A DNA stretch of 64,000 nt from Thalassia testudinum. Taxonomy: Eukaryota; Streptophyta; Magnoliopsida; Alismatales; Hydrocharitaceae. Location: contig JAZHRO010000022.1 in the NCBI GenBank assembly GCA_037157565.1, positions 9,610,001-9,674,000 on the forward strand. Reading direction: 5' to 3'. Position 1 is the stretch's first letter. Every line of letters begins with the position of its first letter. Below, one piece after another: positions 59,720 through 64,000 of the stretch. The notes under the pieces are model-generated. The model did not search any database. It was not told where the DNA came from and saw only the letters and a list, made by a program, of their open reading frames with translations. The position numbers and the translations under genes are program-made.

Positions 59720-60272
59720 CTGCAATGGATCAATCAAAATATAGCTAGCTAAATGAATATCCACAAATGAGCCATACAGGGAAAAGTAACCTATTCAAAA
59801 GTTAACAGATAGAGGTTAGGGCAATTTGAATAGAAGATACACCTCTGCAATGATAACAGCATGTAGAAAATTTTGGTTCCTTCATTATGCACTCATAACA
59901 CACCTAAACTTTGAACTATTGATGAAGAGCCATTTAAGAGGCATAACAAAGACAATGAAGTCAGAAATTCAAGACCTATCAAGGATCGACCTGAGTAAAT
60001 TCGTATTTGTTTGTCTCCTTGTTTCTTTTTGTCTTAGTTGTGAGTTAAGTTTAAAGCTAGATAACTTTTAGGAGGTGTTATGTTAAATGATAGTATTTGG
60101 ACAGCTACTAGAATTGCATTGCATCAGATATGATAGGTAGGATGATGTGATTTAGATAGAGAATTGGAGGTTGTGGTTTCTTTACTTTTTACAATGTTTG
60201 GTTCTTTTTATTATTGCTTTGGTTGAGATCCTCCACCTTCATTCAATCAACCAAGCAGGTTACAATCTCAAG
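59720..60272. other. start of the preceding HASTY intron, no feature recognised
   Basis: I looked on the minus strand for the first HASTY exon (family text FLESIK before a GT) and did not find it here or elsewhere to 64000. Confidence 0.6.
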
Positions 60273-61038
60273 CAATGATTCAAACACCGTCAGCATGCCT
60301 CCGACATGATGACGAAATAGGGGTTTTTGACGAGATGTTATATCAACACAATATACTTATCGAAATACAAGAATATCTCCGGCAAGCTACTGAAATTGTT
60401 GGCATGCTGACGGCATGTCGACATGCATTGTTACCTACTACTAGGTCACGTGCATGTGTCGAATGTCGCACGCTAGTGCTACTGTTGGTTGCTGGTGGGC
60501 TGCTGCTACTGTTGCACGAGTTATATATCGCATATCGCCAACTTAAAAGATATTGATGATCCATATTGTATGGGGGCTCCTCAAAATATGATTTTGATCT
60601 TCTAGAGTCTATACATTTTTTCTTATTATAACATTTTTACCCATTTTAAGTCACTTTTAGTAATTTCCTCAAAATTCCCAAATATCAATAATATATCACC
60701 AATGTATCCCCTTTTGAATTAGTATAACACTTCTTGTAGCCCTTAATTTTAAAAATAATTATCCATTTAAATAGGAAGTATAAGATAGGGTTTAAGGCTT
60801 AAATGGAAACATTATCCATTTAAATAGTTATTTTTAAAATTCCAATCATTTTAACCAATTTTGTCATTTTCGTTGATAAGCGTTGGCATGCCTCCAAAAT
60901 GAACTATTTTTGGGACATCAAAATCATCGAAATCTAACGTTGAAACACGAACATTTCCACGTCATACCCTCAGCATGCAGGCGAAATACATACTTGAAAA
61001 TTTATCGAAACAGCATCGAAATCGATATTTCGACCCTT
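60273..61038 (-). mobile_element. MULE-like element, copy 4 (766 bp), in the upstream HASTY intron
   Basis: Left end CAATGATTCAAACACC. The right end on the minus strand is AAGGGTCGAAATATCGATTT. Duplication AATCTCAAG (60264-60272) versus GATCTCAAG (61039-61047), 8 of 9. GGCATGC palindromes are near both ends. Confidence 0.85.
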
Positions 61039-61194
61039 GATCTCAAGAAGGGCATAGCCCTCATTTACAAAGCTATCTGCAACTTTTGATAATGTAATTC
61101 TTGGGAAAGAACATACCTGACATATAGACATTCTCCCCTAAAATGGCCCCATTCCTTCCACAACACCAACAAAGCCCCTCTCAAGAAAAAAAAA

Positions 61195-61492
61195 AAACAC
61201 CAACAAACCCTTCTCCTACACTAAGTGATGTTGGCTACATGGATTATTTGCCTCCACTCAAATGTATTTTGAGCCATTTCTAGGTTAAAATTAAATTAAA
61301 TGAAATCATGCTTGATAGTTTATTTTCGTCATTTCTTTGGTTTTCCTTACCCCCTCTTAGGAGGTTCAACATCCAACTCCTTAGATCACCTGACTTGGAC
61401 ATTTATCGGCCTTCTCTACAAATGTCTAAACCACCATAAAAACATCTCTCTCATTTCATCCTTTATCAATCCTATTCATTCCCTTTGAAAAG
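61195..61492 (-). mobile_element. RTE-type LINE 3' fragment
   Basis: Matches the 3' part of the RTE copy at 20750-20960 (ctacatggattattgcctc-like, ccatttctagg, cttaggaggttcaac). Cut on the right by copia-G. The left end is near an A-run at 61186-61197. Confidence 0.7.
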
Positions 61493-61622
61493 TGTTGGAG
61501 AAAATGAATATCTTATTTCAAAAGAGAAGCCCTAGTCTCTCTTTTATATAAGAGAGGTTTGGAAAAATTACAAAGATACCAATAAACAAACATAAATGCT
61601 ACGAAAGTCCCTAAGCTCAACA
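61493..61622 (-). repeat. copia-G 3' LTR (130 bp)
   Basis: TG...CA ends, TATA box near 61550. The partner LTR is outside the window. Confidence 0.87.
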
Positions 61623-61649
61623 CTCCCCCTCAAGTTGGAGCATAAATAT

Positions 61650-64000
61650 CTACAAGACCCAACTTGTCGCACAAGAAATCAAGACGCTCCTTCCTTAGAG
61701 CCTTGGTGAGTAATTCAACAAGCTGAAGTTTTGAGGAGACATATAGGTTACTAATCTTGCTACTAAGAACAGCATAGCGAACAAAGTGACTGTCAACCTC
61801 GGTATGCTTGATTCTCTCGTAAAAGATCGAATTCGAGGTAATATAAGTGGCTGATTTATTGTCACAAAGAAATGAAACAGAAAGAGTAGTCTAGATACTA
61901 AGATCCTGCAAGAAAGAAACAATCCACATGATATCACAAGTAGCCTGAGCCATGGCTCTATACTCTACCTCAGACCTCAAGCGAGCTACAACGCTCTGCT
62001 TCTTGCTCCTCTAGGAGACAACATTCCCCCTGAGATAAACTGCAAAATCAAAGGTAGAACATCGATCATCCATAAACCTAGCATAATTTACATCAAAGTA
62101 AGCAAGTATCTCTAAGCTTCCACCATCTCTGTAACATAGCCCGCTACCTGGTATCCCATTAAGGTACCTCAGGATGAGGCATACCTCACGCCAATGGCTG
62201 TAACGTGAAGCCTACATGTATTGACTAGCTCTACTCACTGTAAAACTGATATCAAACCTCGTAATAGTAAGATAGAGTAAGCGACCCAATGTACTATGGT
62301 AATGAGTAACATCCTCATACGATGGATCCTCCTCGTCAAAAGAGCGTGTAGGAGGTGGCTCCACAAGTATACCTGAGCGCTTAGTCCCAAGTAAACTTAC
62401 CTTATGAAGAATTTAAAGTGTATACTACCTCTGTGACAAGGACAAACCTTACCCCTGTTGTACTACCTCAATCCCCAAGAAGTATCTCAACTCTTCCAAG
62501 TCCTTGGTAACAAAAGTAGACTGCAAAAAGGAGTTAGTCTAGGCAGTCTCATCCTCATCATTACCTGTAAGAACCACATCATCCACATACACCGCTAAAA
62601 CAACAACACGGGTATCCTCTCCATACCCCATCTTCCTGATGAAGACGAAGTAATCAATAGTAGATAGCTGGAACCCAATCTTCTAAATCTTTGTACTAAG
62701 CCTCTCAAACCAAGCACAAGGGCTCCGTTTCAATCCATGTAGCACCTTTCTCATATGACAAACAAGCTCCCCTTAGCTGTTATAACCTGGTGGCTATCTC
62801 ATGTACACCTCCTCAGATAAATCACCATACAAAAAAGAATTTTTAATGTCAAGCTAATGTAAAGGCCACTTCCTGATCACAACAACAGAAATGGTAATCC
62901 TGAAAAGGTAATACGAGCTACTTAAGAAAATGCCCCAAAATAATCTACCCCGTATGTCTAAATAAAGCCTCTGGCAACAAACCTAGCCTTATACCTGTCG
63001 ACTGTGCCATCAAGTCTATACTTAATAGTGTAGGCCCATCTGCAATCCACCACGGTAGGGCCATCAAGGCAAGGTATTAGCTTCCATGTATCTTGTGACT
63101 ATAGGGCATGCAGCTCTTCATCCATCGTACCCTACCACCCAGGATCATGGGAAGCCTGAGTAAAATCTTTAGAAATAATAGAGGCAGTAATAGCTGAAGC
63201 AAACTGTTAAACGCCATCCTCAAGGTGAGCAACACCTATGGGCTAAGAGAAAGGATGGAGCGCTTTACTAGGTCTCCTCAAAGGTAACTGCTCTTCTGTG
63301 TCTGAACTGCTCTCATCTGCCAAATTAGGACAAGGTCCAGTGTCTGGCAACGCATGCAATCTCCGGTGGTAAACCTGAGTCTCCTCCAAGGCAGCCTGTA
63401 TAGATGTTCCCTTCTCTGAGAAGTAAGGAATCTTCTGAAAGAAGGTAACATCTGCAGTTACAACATACCTCCTACGACTCGGGTCATAACACATGTATCC
63501 CTTCTGTGTCCTGGAATACCCAAGAAAGACACATTTTACTACTCTAAGAGAAAACTTGTCTTGGTTACCATATACTTGGACAAAGCAATTGCATCCAAAA
63601 ACCCACAAGGGTAGAGCAAATGGCCTATCACTGTCTGGATGAATCACCTAGAAGGGGATCTATCCTCAAAGAACCGACGAAGGTACCTGATTAATCAGGT
63701 AACCAGCAGTAGGTATGGCATCTCCCTAGAATTGCTTAGGAACCTTCATATGGATCATCAGGGTCCTAGCAATATCGAGAGGACATCGAAGCTTGCACTC
63801 AGCCACACCATTCTGCTAGGACGTGTAAGCACAAGACGTCTGGTGAATAATGCCTCGAGAAGAAAAAAGACTATGTACATCTCACTGCATAAACTCCAAG
63901 ACATTATCATTACGGAAGACACGAACTGTACTCTCATACTGAGTCTGAACCTCTACCAAGAACTGTTGAATAATATGGAAAATCTCTGCACGGGTCTTCA
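61650..64000 (-). pseudogene. copia-G pol remnant (integrase, RT, RNase H), partial
   Basis: Minus strand: integrase core words QNGVAECKLRCPLDIARTL (about 63800) and the C-terminal FGCNCFVQVYGNQDKF, KCVFLGYSRTQKGYMCYDP (63243-63647). RT has an intact AVYVDDVVLTGND (about 62590). RNase H has SWRSKKQSVVARLRSEVEYR and CDNKSATYITSN. The tail reads LCDKLGLVDIYAPT. Stops are present but fewer than in copia-A and copia-B. Confidence 0.88.

Larger units (their letters stand above)
61493..64000 (-). mobile_element. copia-G, Ty1/copia element, partial (continues past the window)
   Basis: The 3' LTR 61493-61622 is TGTTGGAGAAAATG...GCTCAACA with ttttatataagagagg. It is followed by the polypurine-tract complement ctccccctcaagttgg, so the element is on the minus strand and its 5' half is beyond base 64000. 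It lies in the HASTY intron upstream of 59719. Confidence 0.9.

Noticed and set aside
59826..60071. Possible first HASTY exon or an upstream gene
   Set aside because: Neither strand gives the family N-terminus (FLESIK before a donor). The plus-strand open frame shows no recognisable domain.

Overview
This is a 64 kb piece of a plant nuclear genome, almost certainly an angiosperm. A conserved eukaryotic gene is split into short exons by GT-AG introns, and the rest is dominated by Ty1/copia elements, L1-type and RTE-type LINEs, a SINE, DNA transposons and a decayed chloroplast insertion. A few residues of the host protein look monocot-like to me, but that is a weak hint from memory.

The only host gene I can support is HASTY, the plant exportin-5 homologue, on the minus strand. 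Ten coding exons are recognisable. One lies at 59618-59719 and nine lie at 3588 down to 1, where the gene runs off the window. Exon phases match and no stop codon interrupts the reading frame, giving about 370 residues of the N-terminal third of the protein. The first exon is not visible and must lie beyond base 64000. The remarkable feature is the intron at 3589-59617, which is 56,029 bp long, while seven of the other introns here are only 79-99 bp.

The giant intron is mostly nested mobile elements, roughly 50 of 56 kb. From left to right it holds a gag-only LTR element (3680-5853); a three-level LTR nest (5930-17530), in which a non-autonomous element hosts copia-A, which hosts copia-B; a plastid rps12-rps7 insertion (18178-18815); L1 and RTE LINE fragments, one of them split by a hAT element (18956-24990); a long unassigned stretch; a MULE-like element split by a complete L1 (27130-34093); a 21 kb block (35200-56300) that is a single old L1 cut into pieces by later insertions; another MULE-like copy; and a small LTR element beside the upstream exon. 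The 21 kb block contains a solo LTR, copia-C with two MULE-like copies, a SINE, an AT-rich element hosting a second L1, and copia-E hosting a third L1.

Upstream of 59720 the preceding intron is also TE-rich (a MULE-like copy, an RTE fragment and copia-G) and continues past the window edge.

All transposon reading frames that I read are broken by stops or frameshifts, so the elements are annotated as decayed. Percent identities and TSD comparisons are by eye. Boundaries based on TSDs or LTR ends are good to a base or two. Boundaries marked approximate are not.
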